Origin: Prevotella heparinolytica
Lineage (GTDB): Bacteria > Bacteroidota > Bacteroidia > Bacteroidales > Bacteroidaceae
Assembly: GCF_004342845.1 (NCBI RefSeq)
Contig: NZ_SLXB01000016.1
Span: 1-64,000 of the forward strand
Reading direction: 5' to 3'
DNA: 64,000 bases
Both the position numbers and the translations under genes were made by a program. Positions 1 to 8,822 of this stretch are shown in pieces. The notes beneath the pieces are model-generated. The model did not search any database. It was not told the origin of the DNA and was given only the letters and a program-made list of their open reading frames with translations. Every line of letters begins with the position of its first letter. Position 1 is the first letter of the stretch.

Positions 1-75
1 TTCGTTGTAGAGAGTGCTGTTTTTTAATGTATTGGTTATCATTGCTTTAACATTTTCGGTTGTAGATGCCGTTTT

Positions 76-107
76 CTTGCATTTTCTTTTGTCTGTCCCT
101 AACTTTG
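76..107 (+). promoter_or_regulatory. Bacteroidetes-type promoter of the HU-like gene
   Basis: A CTTG (-33-like, 76-79) is followed after 20 bases by TAACTTTG (100-107), which fits the Bacteroidetes primary-sigma consensus TTTG-N19-21-TAnnTTTG. It predicts a transcript start near 114 and a 5' leader of roughly 120 bases before the ATG at 233. Confidence 0.65.
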
Positions 108-116
108 CAACATCGA

Positions 117-181
117 ATCCGAGGAAAGCAGACGGACGGAACCGTTGAGGCCTCGCGGTGAAAAAAATCTGTTCCTCGGAT
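117..181 (+). promoter_or_regulatory. Stem-loop in the 5' leader of the HU-like gene
   Basis: ATCCGAGGAA at 117-126 is perfectly complementary to TTCCTCGGAT at 172-181. CAGA and TCTG extend the stem across a 2-base bulge, and an inner ACCG/CGGT pair (141-144 with 155-158) sits inside the loop. The fold starts almost at the predicted transcript start. No known RNA family is recognised; it could stabilise the mRNA or control translation. Confidence 0.5.
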
Positions 182-232
182 GAGATAAGAGAAACCAATA
201 CATTATTATTAATAAACTAAAACTTTAAAATT

Positions 233-751
233 ATGGCTTTTTACAAGAAATTTCACTCGAAACTGACCGGTTTATGGTATCCGAAAGCGGTTACGACCGG
301 TGCCCCCGTCTCTACTGACAAAATTGCGGACAAACTTTCCTTACTTTCTACCGTTACGCGCGGTGATACGTATGCCGTGATAAAGAATCTGGGAAACGTG
401 ATGGCCGACTATATGGCCCAAGGACGCACCGTGAAACTGGAAGGGGTGGGAACTTTCTATTACACGGCGGCTGCGAATAAGAAAGGAGTGGCCAAACCGG
501 AGAATGTGAATGCGTCGCAGATTGTGGGAGTTCGCGTGCGTTTCATCCCCGAAGTAAGGCGCAATAGCAACAAGCAGGTTGTCACCCGCTCCATGGTAGA
601 TACTGTTATCGGTTGGACGGATATAGAGAAGCTGACTTCCCAAAAAGAAACTTCCGGTTCGTCCGAATCTTCCGGTTCTACCGGTCCCAATCCCCCTGTA
701 AACCCTGTTCCCGGCGGCGAAGGAGACCAAAACAGCAATCCTTTGGGGTAA
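233..751 (+). CDS. HU-like DNA-binding protein
   Basis: This is a 172-residue relative of the HU/IHF family of the Bacteroidetes 'HU-related' type. Residues 1-125 hold the HU-like fold, with the helical stretch RGDTYAVIKNLGNVMADYM and the strand VKLEGVGTFYY preceding a basic arm region. Residues 138-172 are a Ser/Gly/Pro-rich, probably disordered tail. It would bind DNA as a nucleoid-associated protein. It stands alone, behind its own promoter and a structured leader. The ATG at 233 follows an A-rich leader, as is usual in this phylum, which depends little on Shine-Dalgarno pairing. The family call is firm; the specific role is not known. Confidence 0.88.
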   Translation: MAFYKKFHSKLTGLWYPKAVTTGAPVSTDKIADKLSLLSTVTRGDTYAVIKNLGNVMADYMAQGRTVKLEGVGTFYYTAAANKKGVAKPENVNASQIVGVRVRFIPEVRRNSNKQVVTRSMVDTVIGWTDIEKLTSQKETSGSSESSGSTGPNPPVNPVPGGEGDQNSNPLG

Positions 752-1134
752 TTGCGGAGCGGCTGAAACGCACTGTTGCTCCGGCGGCTATCCAGACCGA
801 CGAAGAGTTGCCGGAGCACCCTTATGATTTTTCAGGCGCGGCTTATGCGAATTTCACGGATTTTGTCAATGAACAGCCGTGCCGATGCGTGAAGTCCGCG
901 CCTGATATGGTTCATAATGCAAGAGCCTTTTTCATTGCGGTGCATTTCTTCGGGGCTGTTTGGAGATGGAGGATAATCGGGTGGGATGAAGTACGACAGA
1001 TGACTTTTTGTTTCATTGGAAATTGTTTGTTTTTCAATCAAATAAGAGATATTATGTGCTTTTCTGCACAAAAACGCTTGTGGTGTGCGATATTGTTGTA
1101 CCTTTGCGGCCGAAAACAATTAAAAAAGATTTAG
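752..1134. other. Intergenic stretch with a promoter but no supported gene
   Basis: No reading frame here resembles a known protein on either strand. The only signal I can support is TACCTTTG at about 1100-1107, just upstream of the outer-membrane protein gene. It is preceded by CTTG with a slightly short 18-base spacer, and is a plausible promoter for that gene. Confidence 0.5.
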
Positions 1135-2481
1135 ATGAGAAAATTTTTATTGATCGGCATTGCGATGCTGATAGTTTCAATTCCAACTTTTGCGGGTGGC
1201 TTTCTGACTAACACCAATCAACACCCGGCTTTTCTTCGTATGTTATCTCGCGGTGCCACTACCGAAATAGACGGTGCTTACTACAACCCCGCCGGTCTGG
1301 CTTTCTTGCCGAAAGACGGGTTTCATGCTGCTTTGAGTATTCAGAGCGCTTTCCAAACGAGAAATATCGATGCCGCTTTCCATACATACAACGGTTTGAA
1401 CGGGACGAAACCCATTGTTTCGGAGAAGCCTTTCAGTAAATATTATGAAGGAAAGGCTGCCGCACCGGTTATCCCCAGTCTGTTTGCAGCCTATAAGAAA
1501 GGTAGCTGGACCATTTCCGGTTTCTTTGCCGTCACCGGTGGCGGTGGCAAGGCTTCGTTCGACGACGGCCTGCCCATGTTCGAATCGATGGTTATGGCCG
1601 GAATCTTTCAATCTGCTCTGAAAAGAGGGCAAGTAGTGACTCCGAATATGTACACCATCAATGGAGGCATGGATGGCAAGCAATATATCTACTCCTTGCA
1701 GTTGGGCTTGACTTATAAGGTGAACGAATGGCTCTCTGCGTTTGCCGGCGGACGTATGAACTATTTCTTCGGCGGTTACAAAGGATTTGTGGATGCCAGT
1801 CTGAAGAAAGAGTATGGCGGTGCCGCCCTGATGAACTTGGCTTTGGACTGCGATCAGACCGGCTGGGGCTTGACACCGGTTATCGGTGCGAATGCCCGGT
1901 TGGGTAAGTTGAACATCGGTGCGAAGTATGAGTTCTTGACTAACCTGAACATTGAAAACAACACGAAAGAGCTGAAAGCGCCGGAGGGTACGTTGGATGC
2001 CTACAAGCACGGCGTGAATACTCCGAACGACATCCCTTCCATGCTATCGGTTGCTGCGGCTTATGAGTTTCTGCCGGTGCTGCGCGCCTCTGTGGAGTAT
2101 CACTTCTATAACGACAAGAAAGCAGGTATGGCGGGAGATAAACAAAAGTTCCTGACAAAGGGTACGAACGAGTATCTGGCCGGTATCGAATGGGATGTAA
2201 CTAAGAGGTTGACTTTGAGCTGCGGCGGTCAGATAACGGATTATGGATTGTCTGACAACTATCAGAGCGATACCAGCTTCTCTTGCGATTCGTTTTCTTT
2301 GGGTTTCGGTGCGAAATTCAAATTGAACGAAAGAGCGAAAGTGAATATCGGTTATATGTGGACCAACTATGAGGATTATAAAAAGACTTCCGCGAATTAT
2401 AATGGAACCGGACTAAGCGGTACGAACGTGTATAGCCGTACGAATAAAGTCTTCGGCCTCAGTCTGGATTATAGCTTCTAA
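1135..2481 (+). CDS. FadL/OmpP1-family outer membrane transport protein
   Basis: A 448-residue beta-barrel protein of the OmpP1/FadL/TodX family, which moves hydrophobic compounds across the outer membrane. A signal peptide is clear (about residues 1-20, cleaved near TFAGG). The N-terminal plug region carries the family's hallmark NPAGL (YYNPAGLAFL). The remainder alternates like barrel strands, and the chain ends in aromatic FGLSLDYSF, as expected of a BAM substrate. The substrate cannot be read from sequence. It is monocistronic, with its own promoter upstream and a strong terminator downstream. Confidence 0.88.
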   Translation: MRKFLLIGIAMLIVSIPTFAGGFLTNTNQHPAFLRMLSRGATTEIDGAYYNPAGLAFLPKDGFHAALSIQSAFQTRNIDAAFHTYNGLNGTKPIVSEKPFSKYYEGKAAAPVIPSLFAAYKKGSWTISGFFAVTGGGGKASFDDGLPMFESMVMAGIFQSALKRGQVVTPNMYTINGGMDGKQYIYSLQLGLTYKVNEWLSAFAGGRMNYFFGGYKGFVDASLKKEYGGAALMNLALDCDQTGWGLTPVIGANARLGKLNIGAKYEFLTNLNIENNTKELKAPEGTLDAYKHGVNTPNDIPSMLSVAAAYEFLPVLRASVEYHFYNDKKAGMAGDKQKFLTKGTNEYLAGIEWDVTKRLTLSCGGQITDYGLSDNYQSDTSFSCDSFSLGFGAKFKLNERAKVNIGYMWTNYEDYKKTSANYNGTGLSGTNVYSRTNKVFGLSLDYSF

Positions 2482-2520
2482 AACCGAAACTTCGGCATCA
2501 GCCATACAATGGATGTTTTG

Positions 2521-2556
2521 AAACTCAGATAGCTTGCATGGTTATCTGAGTTTTTT
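2521..2556 (+). terminator. Rho-independent terminator after the FadL-family gene
   Basis: AAACTCAGATA (2521-2531) pairs perfectly with TATCTGAGTTT (2543-2553) around an 11-base loop, and a T-run follows directly. It lies 40 bases after the stop codon. Confidence 0.88.
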
Positions 2557-2609
2557 CTTGCTTTTAAAAATAGAAATCTTCCGTTGCTCTCTTCTATACG
2601 ATAGAGAAA

Positions 2610-2641
2610 TTTGTCTGTTTGGAAAAAACATTCTATCTTTG
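2610..2641 (+). promoter_or_regulatory. Promoter of the queuosine-precursor transporter locus
   Basis: TTTG at 2610-2613, a 20-base spacer and TATCTTTG at 2634-2641 give a near-perfect Bacteroidetes promoter. The predicted start is near 2648, about 65 bases before the yhhQ start codon, which places the riboswitch inside the leader. Confidence 0.8.
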
Positions 2642-2677
2642 CGCCCGATTAAAAAAGTATGATGCCGCGAATAGCGG

Positions 2678-2713
2678 TCGTGTATTCTAGAACACCACGT
2701 AAAAAACAGGAGT
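2678..2713 (+). promoter_or_regulatory. preQ1 class I riboswitch
   Basis: The short hairpin CGTG (2679-2682)/CACG (2696-2699) encloses a loop with TTCTAG and ends in ACACC. It is followed by the A-rich tail TAAAAAACAGGAG, which runs into the ATG at 2714. These are the conserved blocks of the preQ1-I aptamer (UUCUAG, ACACC, UAAAAAAC), including the C expected to pair with the ligand. The tail that forms the pseudoknot contains the AGGAG ribosome-binding site, so control is probably translational: ligand bound, translation off. The gene behind it imports queuosine precursors, which agrees. The loop between stem and UUCUAG is about two bases longer than in the Bacillus example. Confidence 0.72.
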
Positions 2714-3394
2714 ATGAAGCAAAAAGTATCTGTACCTTTTATGCTGCTGGGCATTTTGTTCAATGTCTGTCTGATTGCAGCCAATCTTCTTGAAACTAAA
2801 GTCATTCAGGTTTGCGGTATCACCGTGACGGCCGGACTGTTAGTATTTCCGATTTCTTATATTATCAACGACTGCATTGCCGAGGTCTGGGGATTTCGCA
2901 AAGCGCGTCTGATTATCTGGAGTGGTTTTGCCATGAATTTTTTTGTGGTAATGCTGGGCCTGTTGGCGGTTGCTTTGCCTGCCGCTCCTTTTTGGGAAGG
3001 CGAGGTGCACTTCAATTTCGTCTTCGGCATGGCTCCGCGCATTGTAATAGCCAGTCTGTCGGCTTTTCTGGTAGGCTCTTTTCTGAATGCCTATGTCATG
3101 AGCCGTATGAAGTTGGCAAGCAACGGGCGAAACTTCTCCGCACGCGCCGTCTGGTCGACGGTGGTAGGTGAGACGGGCGACTCGTTAATCTTTTTCCCCG
3201 TAGCCTTCGGCGGAATTATCGCGTGGAACGAGTTGCTGCTGATGATGTGCATCCAGATTGTGCTCAAGTCCATGTACGAAGTAGTGATACTCCCGGTGAC
3301 CATCCGTGTGGTGAATGCCATCAAGCGGATAGACGGAAGCGACGTCTATGATGAAGGAATCTCTTACAAAGTGTGGAAAATCAGCGATATTTAG
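2714..3394 (+). CDS. yhhQ: Queuosine precursor transporter YhhQ (VUT family)
   Basis: A 226-residue integral membrane protein of the queuosine-precursor (preQ0/preQ1) transporter family, formerly the 'VUT' family. About six membrane segments are visible. The family signature follows the first two: FPISYIINDCIAEVWGFRKAR-like, with the acidic residues of NDCIAEVWG at about residues 51-59. It sits directly behind a preQ1 riboswitch and ahead of a queC relic and queF, so its role in deazaguanine salvage is well supported. With queC decayed, this importer may be the only source of precursor at this locus. Confidence 0.9.
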   Translation: MKQKVSVPFMLLGILFNVCLIAANLLETKVIQVCGITVTAGLLVFPISYIINDCIAEVWGFRKARLIIWSGFAMNFFVVMLGLLAVALPAAPFWEGEVHFNFVFGMAPRIVIASLSAFLVGSFLNAYVMSRMKLASNGRNFSARAVWSTVVGETGDSLIFFPVAFGGIIAWNELLLMMCIQIVLKSMYEVVILPVTIRVVNAIKRIDGSDVYDEGISYKVWKISDI

Positions 3395-3524
3395 AATCTG
3401 TGCTGCATTTATTCAATAGGTATTTCTTAGCCTCTTCTGCGTTTGTTTTCTGCTTTTTTCTCCATTTTATTCGTCACATGGTTCGCGAGGCAGAGGTGGA
3501 GTTTGAAGCAATGGATGAGCATTA

Positions 3525-3636
3525 TTGACGTGCTATAATGGCATTCAAGGAGACGGCTACGGCTGTTGCCCGACGTGTAAGCTGAGGAATGGGGGGGGAG
3601 AAGCATCTGGCAGGCAATGACTTAAACGAACTTTAG
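3525..3636 (+). pseudogene. queC: Remnant of queC (7-cyano-7-deazaguanine synthase C-terminus)
   Basis: From 3525 the frame reads LTCYNG, then IQGDGYGCCPTCKLRNG. This matches the C-terminal zinc-site region of QueC, where CxxC-type cysteines end in CPxCKLR. An 8-base G-run at 3591-3598 follows. Read with seven Gs, the frame continues [12 protein letters not shown] to a stop at 3634-3636, as a QueC tail would; with eight it ends early at 3618. The preceding frame is broken just upstream, and the other roughly 180 residues, including the N-terminal ATP-pyrophosphatase loop, are absent: only 130 bases separate this scrap from yhhQ. It is therefore a deletion relic within what looks like an ancestral yhhQ-queC-queF operon. 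Confidence 0.75.
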
Positions 3637-3658
3637 GAATCTCTTAATAAGAAATGAT

Positions 3659-4114
3659 ATGACCGAATTGAAAGAACAACTCTCTTTATTGGGAAGGAAA
3701 ACCGAATACAGGCAAGACTATGCCCCCGAAGTGCTGGAGGCTTTTGACAACAGACATCAGGACAATGATTATTGGGTGCGTTTCAATTGTCCGGAGTTTA
3801 CCAGCTTATGCCCTATCACCGGTCAGCCGGATTTTGCGGAAATCCGTATATCTTATATCCCTGATGTCAGGATGGTGGAAAGTAAAAGCCTGAAGCTCTA
3901 TCTTTTCAGTTTCCGCAATCATGGAGCTTTTCATGAAGACTGTGTAAACATCATCATGAAAGATTTGATTCGGTTGATGAATCCCAAGTATATCGAAGTG
4001 ACTGGTATCTTTACACCGCGTGGCGGCATTTCCATCTACCCTTATGCCAATTACGGCCGTCCCGGCACGAAGTACGAGCAGATGGCGGGGCATCGTCTGA
4101 TGAATCGGGAATGA
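3659..4114 (+). CDS. queF: NADPH-dependent 7-cyano-7-deazaguanine reductase QueF
   Basis: QueF reduces the nitrile of preQ0 to the aminomethyl group of preQ1, the last step before insertion into tRNA. The 151-residue chain matches the short, unimodular QueF. The nucleophile Cys51 and acid Asp58 fall in [10 protein letters not shown], and the substrate and NADPH segment is [20 protein letters not shown], with its His and Glu. The C-terminal [13 protein letters not shown] is also typical. No defect is visible. It lies 264 bases behind yhhQ with a decayed queC between. In that setting it would act on imported preQ0, unless queC is present elsewhere in the genome. Confidence 0.93.
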   Translation: MTELKEQLSLLGRKTEYRQDYAPEVLEAFDNRHQDNDYWVRFNCPEFTSLCPITGQPDFAEIRISYIPDVRMVESKSLKLYLFSFRNHGAFHEDCVNIIMKDLIRLMNPKYIEVTGIFTPRGGISIYPYANYGRPGTKYEQMAGHRLMNRE

Positions 4115-4177
4115 TGTTTCCTTTCGATGGTATTTCTTATATATACCGATTGCATTTCCTATATATAATAAGGTATA

Positions 4178-4215
4178 GGAAAATAAAAATAGCGCCTTTT
4201 CCCAAAGACGCTATT
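4178..4215 (-). terminator. Terminator of the enolase gene
   Basis: On the minus strand AATAGCG (4215-4209) and CGCTATT (4194-4188) form a stem followed by TTTTATTTT. It lies about 30 bases past the enolase stop. Confidence 0.75.
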
Positions 4216-4245
4216 CCCTCTTTATGACTTATTCACTACAAAGAG

Positions 4246-5535
<1,290 letters not shown>

Positions 5536-5543
5536 TCATTTAG

Positions 5544-5882
5544 TTAGTTTAAAGAGTAATGTTCCAGATGTATTGATAAACTTGCTTCGTCTTCTGTCGT
5601 TGTAAAGTCCACCAACCTTTTCAATTCGGCCAATTCCTCAGGATGAAGAGCACAGTAAAAACCTTGTATGGGCATTCGCAGAAAGATTTTACGGGCATTT
5701 CTCATATCCCGGTTCAGGTTTTTATAATATTCGCCGTCGATAGAGCATATATACCGGCGGAAATGCCGGAACTCATCGTCGGTAAATCTGAAAAACAAAT
5801 TCCCGAACTCCAGATGATAAGCATTGCACTTGGCGCAAAAAGATACAAAACCGTTGGCAGTCTGTTTCAATAAATTGTCCAT
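5544..5882 (-). CDS. Small conserved Bacteroidetes protein (DUF6686-like)
   Basis: A 112-residue soluble protein with CAKCNAYHLEFGNLFF near residue 19, a CxxC pair followed by a strand, and a Cys-containing C-terminal half (FYCALHPEEL). It resembles an uncharacterised Bacteroidetes family I associate with DUF6686. The function is unknown; the CxxC may bind metal. The frame stays open upstream to a TTG at 5933, but a promoter overlaps that extension, so the ATG at 5882 (MDNLLKQT) is the likely start. It lies 17 bases upstream of enolase on the same strand and may be co-transcribed with it. Confidence 0.7.
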   Translation of the reverse strand: MDNLLKQTANGFVSFCAKCNAYHLEFGNLFFRFTDDEFRHFRRYICSIDGEYYKNLNRDMRNARKIFLRMPIQGFYCALHPEELAELKRLVDFTTTEDEASLSIHLEHYSLN

Positions 5883-5902
5883 AGTCTTTGTTTGAATTGT
5901 GG

Positions 5903-5934
5903 CAAAGGTCGTGCTATTTACGATATTTGTCAAT
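5903..5934 (-). promoter_or_regulatory. Promoter of the DUF6686-like gene
   Basis: On the minus strand, ATTG (5934-5931), a 20-base spacer and GACCTTTG (5910-5903) form a Bacteroidetes-type promoter. Its start near 5896 leaves about 14 bases before the ATG at 5882, which decides the start codon of that gene. Confidence 0.6.
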
Positions 5935-6049
5935 ACCTATAAATTGCGGTATTGGGGTGGGGCGAAGCAAGAATTAGGTAGCGGCCGATGATATGTTTGG
6001 TTCTACCGGCTCGAATCTTCGAAGCCGATTCGCTGAAGGAAACTAAAAT

Positions 6050-6092
6050 AAATTTAACCGGAATTCTAAGACTCAGAACTCCGGTTAAATTT
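6050..6092. repeat. Perfect 13-bp inverted repeat (hairpin)
   Basis: AAATTTAACCGGA at 6050-6062 is exactly complementary to TCCGGTTAAATTT at 6080-6092. After one mismatch, TTCT (6064-6067) and AGAA (6075-6078) extend the stem to 17 pairs around a 7-base loop. No T-run follows on either strand, so it is not a standard terminator. It may be a protein-binding palindrome or part of an unannotated RNA. Confidence 0.7.
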
Positions 6093-6260
6093 GAAACATA
6101 TTCTCAAAAACAGTTTCTAAAGTAACATCAGCTCGAGATAAGAAAAGTGTACTAAAAGTTGGTAATCTCACTTATTTATAGTTGAATACCAATAACTGTG
6201 TAAAAAAAATCCTTTATCCCTGTCATTTGTAAAGATATTCTGTAAGGATTATAATGCCAT

Positions 6261-6357
6261 CATCTTCGTTTTACCATCTTCGTATCATCTTCGTATCAAG
6301 TTCGTATCATGTTCGTGTGGGGTTGCTCGCTATAGACACGAAGAAAAGACGAAGATG
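6261..6357. repeat. 11-bp-period repeat cluster, direct then inverted
   Basis: CATCTTCG-type units begin at 6261, 6275, 6286, 6297 and 6308; the last four are exactly 11 bp apart. Reverse-complement units (CGAAGAAA, CGAAGATG) follow at 6339 and 6350, again 11 bp apart. The unit is about CATCTTCGTAT. It does not encode a plausible protein. The 11-bp step is half the 22-bp step of the other intergenic arrays in this window. Confidence 0.8.
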
Positions 6358-6629
6358 ATAAGAGTGAGTATCAACTTTTTTCAAAGGAAGGAGAGGCCTT
6401 TATCGGGTGATGTCTTTTTCCGGAAATAAAAAGAAAGAGTTTCCTCTTGTCAGGGCTGACAGCTTATAACCTGCTACCAAAGAAGCCGTCTATGAATATT
6501 GACATTATTGACAAAAGCAGATTTATTGCATAAGATTTATATCGAGTTCGCGTTAAAATATTAAGATGTAATCTTTATTACACTTTTTTTATTTATAATA
6601 ATGTATTTTCGCCAAAAATATATTGTCGT

Positions 6630-7220
6630 ATGGCGAAACTATCTATCATAAGCAGACTGTTTCCTTCTTATAAATGGAAAGTGACGGCACTTATTGTATG
6701 CGGTATTCTTGTTGGCGGGGGCGGATTGTTTATGTATCTTCTCCGGGCTCACACTTATCTGGGCAATGACCCTGCCGCGTGTGTCAACTGCCACATCATG
6801 GCTCCTTTTTACGCAACGTGGTTTCACAGTTCCCATAGCCGGAACGCTACGTGCAATGACTGTCATGTTCCTCATGAAAATCCGGTGAAGAAATGGGTGT
6901 TTAAAGGTATGGACGGTATGAATCATGTCCGTGTTTTTCTCCTCAAGGGCGAACGGCAGAGCATTCAGGCACATGCGGCCAGTTCGCAGGTCATCATGAA
7001 TAATTGTATTCGTTGCCATACGCAACTCACTAATGAGTTCGTCGGTGCAGGGAAAGTGGACTACATGATGACACTCGTGGGAGAGGGCAAAGCCTGCTGG
7101 GATTGCCATCGAGACGTGCCTCACGGTGGGAAGAACAGCCTTTCGGCCACGCCTGCCGCATTGGTTCCTTATCCGGAATCACCCGTGCCGGAATGGCTTC
7201 AGAAATTAATGAACAGATAA
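6630..7220 (+). CDS. nrfH: Cytochrome c nitrite reductase small subunit NrfH
   Basis: NrfH is the membrane-anchored NapC/NirT-type quinol dehydrogenase that passes electrons from menaquinol to NrfA. The 196-residue chain has one N-terminal membrane anchor (about residues 15-38) and four haem c sites in order: CVNCH, CNDCH, CIRCH and CWDCH. That is the number expected for NrfH. Its partner nrfA starts 22 bases downstream but is disrupted here, so NrfH may have no functional acceptor at this locus. Confidence 0.93.
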   Translation: MAKLSIISRLFPSYKWKVTALIVCGILVGGGGLFMYLLRAHTYLGNDPAACVNCHIMAPFYATWFHSSHSRNATCNDCHVPHENPVKKWVFKGMDGMNHVRVFLLKGERQSIQAHAASSQVIMNNCIRCHTQLTNEFVGAGKVDYMMTLVGEGKACWDCHRDVPHGGKNSLSATPAALVPYPESPVPEWLQKLMNR

Positions 7221-7242
7221 TAACAACAAATCTTCATATCTT

Positions 7243-8813
7243 ATGGAAAAGAAACTCAAATCATGGCAAGGATGGCTGTTGTTCGGTGGTTCAATGGTTA
7301 TTGTGTTTGTGTTGGGACTGTGTGTATCGGCTTTGATGGAACGGAGAGCCGAATTGGCGAGTGTGTTCAATAATCGCCGAACAGTTATCGAAGGAATTGA
7401 AGCACGCAACGAGGTTTTTAAGGATGATTTTCCGCGCGAATACCAGACGTGGACTGAAACTGCCAAAACAGATTTCCGGACAGAGTTCAACGGGAATATC
7501 GCAGTGGATGTGTTGGAGCAACGACCGGAAATGGTGATACTGTGGGCGGGATATGCTTTCTCTAAGGATTATTCCACTCCGCGCGGGCACATGCATGCCA
7601 TTGAAGATGTTACGATGACGCTACGCACCGGCTCACCTGTAACGGCAACCGATGGCCCGCAACCTTCTACCTGCTGGACTTGCAAGAGTCCGGATGTTCC
7701 GCGTATGATGGAAGCCATCGGGGTAGATGCTTTTTATAATAATAAATGGGGGGCTTTTGGTGAGGAAATAGTGAACCCTATCGGGTGTGCCGATTGTCAT
7801 GAACCGAAAAACATGAACTTGCACATCAGCCGTCCGGCATTGATAGAGGCTTTTGAACGTCAGGGCAAAGATATAACGAAAGCCACGCCGCAGGAAATGC
7901 GTTCATTGGTATGCGCCCAGTGCCATGTGGAATATTACTTCAAGGGCGATGGGAAATATCTGACCTTTCCTTGGGACAAAGGTTTTAACATAGAGGATAT
8001 GGAAGCCTATTATGATGAGTCCGGTTATTGTGACTATATTCATCAATTGAGCCGCACTCCGATATTAAAGGCACAACATCCGGGCAAAGTCTTCATCAAT
8101 AGCCGATTGAAGGTTATTGTGACTATATTCATCAATTGAGCCGCACTCCGATATTAAAGGCACAACATCCTGATTTTGAGATTTCCCAAATGGGCATTCA
8201 TGGACAACGTGGTGTTTCGTGCGCCGACTGCCACATGCCTTATAAAAGTGAAGGTGGTGTGAAGTTCAGCGACCATCACATACAAAGCCCGCTGGCAATG
8301 ATCGACCGTACTTGCCAGACTTGTCATCGCGAAACTGAAGAAGTATTGCGTCAAAACGTATATGAACGCCAACGCAAAGCCAATGAAATCCGTAACCGTT
8401 TGGAACACGAATTGGCAAAGGCGCATATCGAAGCCAAATTTGCATGGGACAAGGGTGCTACAGATGGCCAGATGAAAGATGTTTTAGCGCTGATTCGTCA
8501 GGCACAATGGCGTTGGGACTTTGCTGTGGCTTCTCATGGTGCTGCTTTCCATGCACCGCAGGAAACTCAACGTATCTTGTCTCATGGTTTGGATAGGGCT
8601 ATGCAGGCACGTTTGGCCATTTCCAAAGTCTTGGCAAAGAATGGTTTCACCGGTGATGTGCCTATGCCGGACATTTCTACCAAAGATAAAGCACAGAAGT
8701 ATATCGGGCTGGATATAGATGCCGAAAAAGCCGCAAAAGATAAATTCTTGAAGACAACTGTTCCTGCCTGGTTGGAGAAAGCAAAGGCTAATAATCGTTT
8801 AGCGCAAAAATAA
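7243..8813 (+). pseudogene. nrfA: Cytochrome c nitrite reductase NrfA, split by an 89-bp duplication-insertion
   Basis: NrfA is the periplasmic pentahaem enzyme that reduces nitrite to ammonium. The first frame (7243-8139, 298 residues) has a signal anchor, the active-site haem site CWTCK and two further sites, CADCH and CAQCH. It then runs into a stop at 8137-8139. The second frame (from about 8136 to 8813) holds the last two sites, CADCH and CQTCH, plus the C-terminal helices. Between them, bases 8023-8081 recur exactly at 8112-8170, separated by 30 bases of filler. The added 89 bp shift the frame. Joining copy 1 directly to the sequence after copy 2 gives AQHPDFEISQMGIHG, the normal NrfA run, so the rest of the gene is intact. 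Confidence 0.9.
8023..8170 (+). repeat. Perfect 59-bp direct repeat inside nrfA
   Basis: Bases 8023-8081 and 8112-8170 are identical and offset by 89 bp. The 30-base filler between them (8082-8111) partly resembles nearby nrfA sequence (CTTCATCAATAGCCG), as template-switching errors often do. Loss of one copy plus the filler would restore the nrfA frame exactly. Confidence 0.95.
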
Positions 8814-8822
8814 AAGTGTTTT

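Larger units (their letters stand above)
5935..6629. other. Long intergenic region upstream of nrfH, without a supported gene
   Basis: These roughly 700 bases separate two divergent genes and hold no convincing coding frame. They contain a perfect 13-bp inverted repeat (6050-6092), an 11-bp-periodic repeat cluster (6261-6357) and an AT-rich stretch before nrfH. The ATTGACATTATTGAC direct repeat near 6498-6512 could be a regulator site for the oxygen- or nitrite-responsive nrf genes, but this is a guess. Confidence 0.5.

Noticed and set aside
832-1119. 95-codon minus-strand frame upstream of the FadL gene
   Set aside because: No recognisable domain, and it overlaps the likely promoter of the FadL gene; not enough to call it real.
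1243-2010. 255-codon open frame on the minus strand
   Set aside because: It lies wholly opposite the FadL-family gene, lacks any domain and follows that gene's codon pattern in antisense.
8136-8813. Second nrf gene encoding a two-haem protein
   Set aside because: Its start lies inside the duplicated segment and it lacks a signal peptide; it is the 3' part of nrfA.
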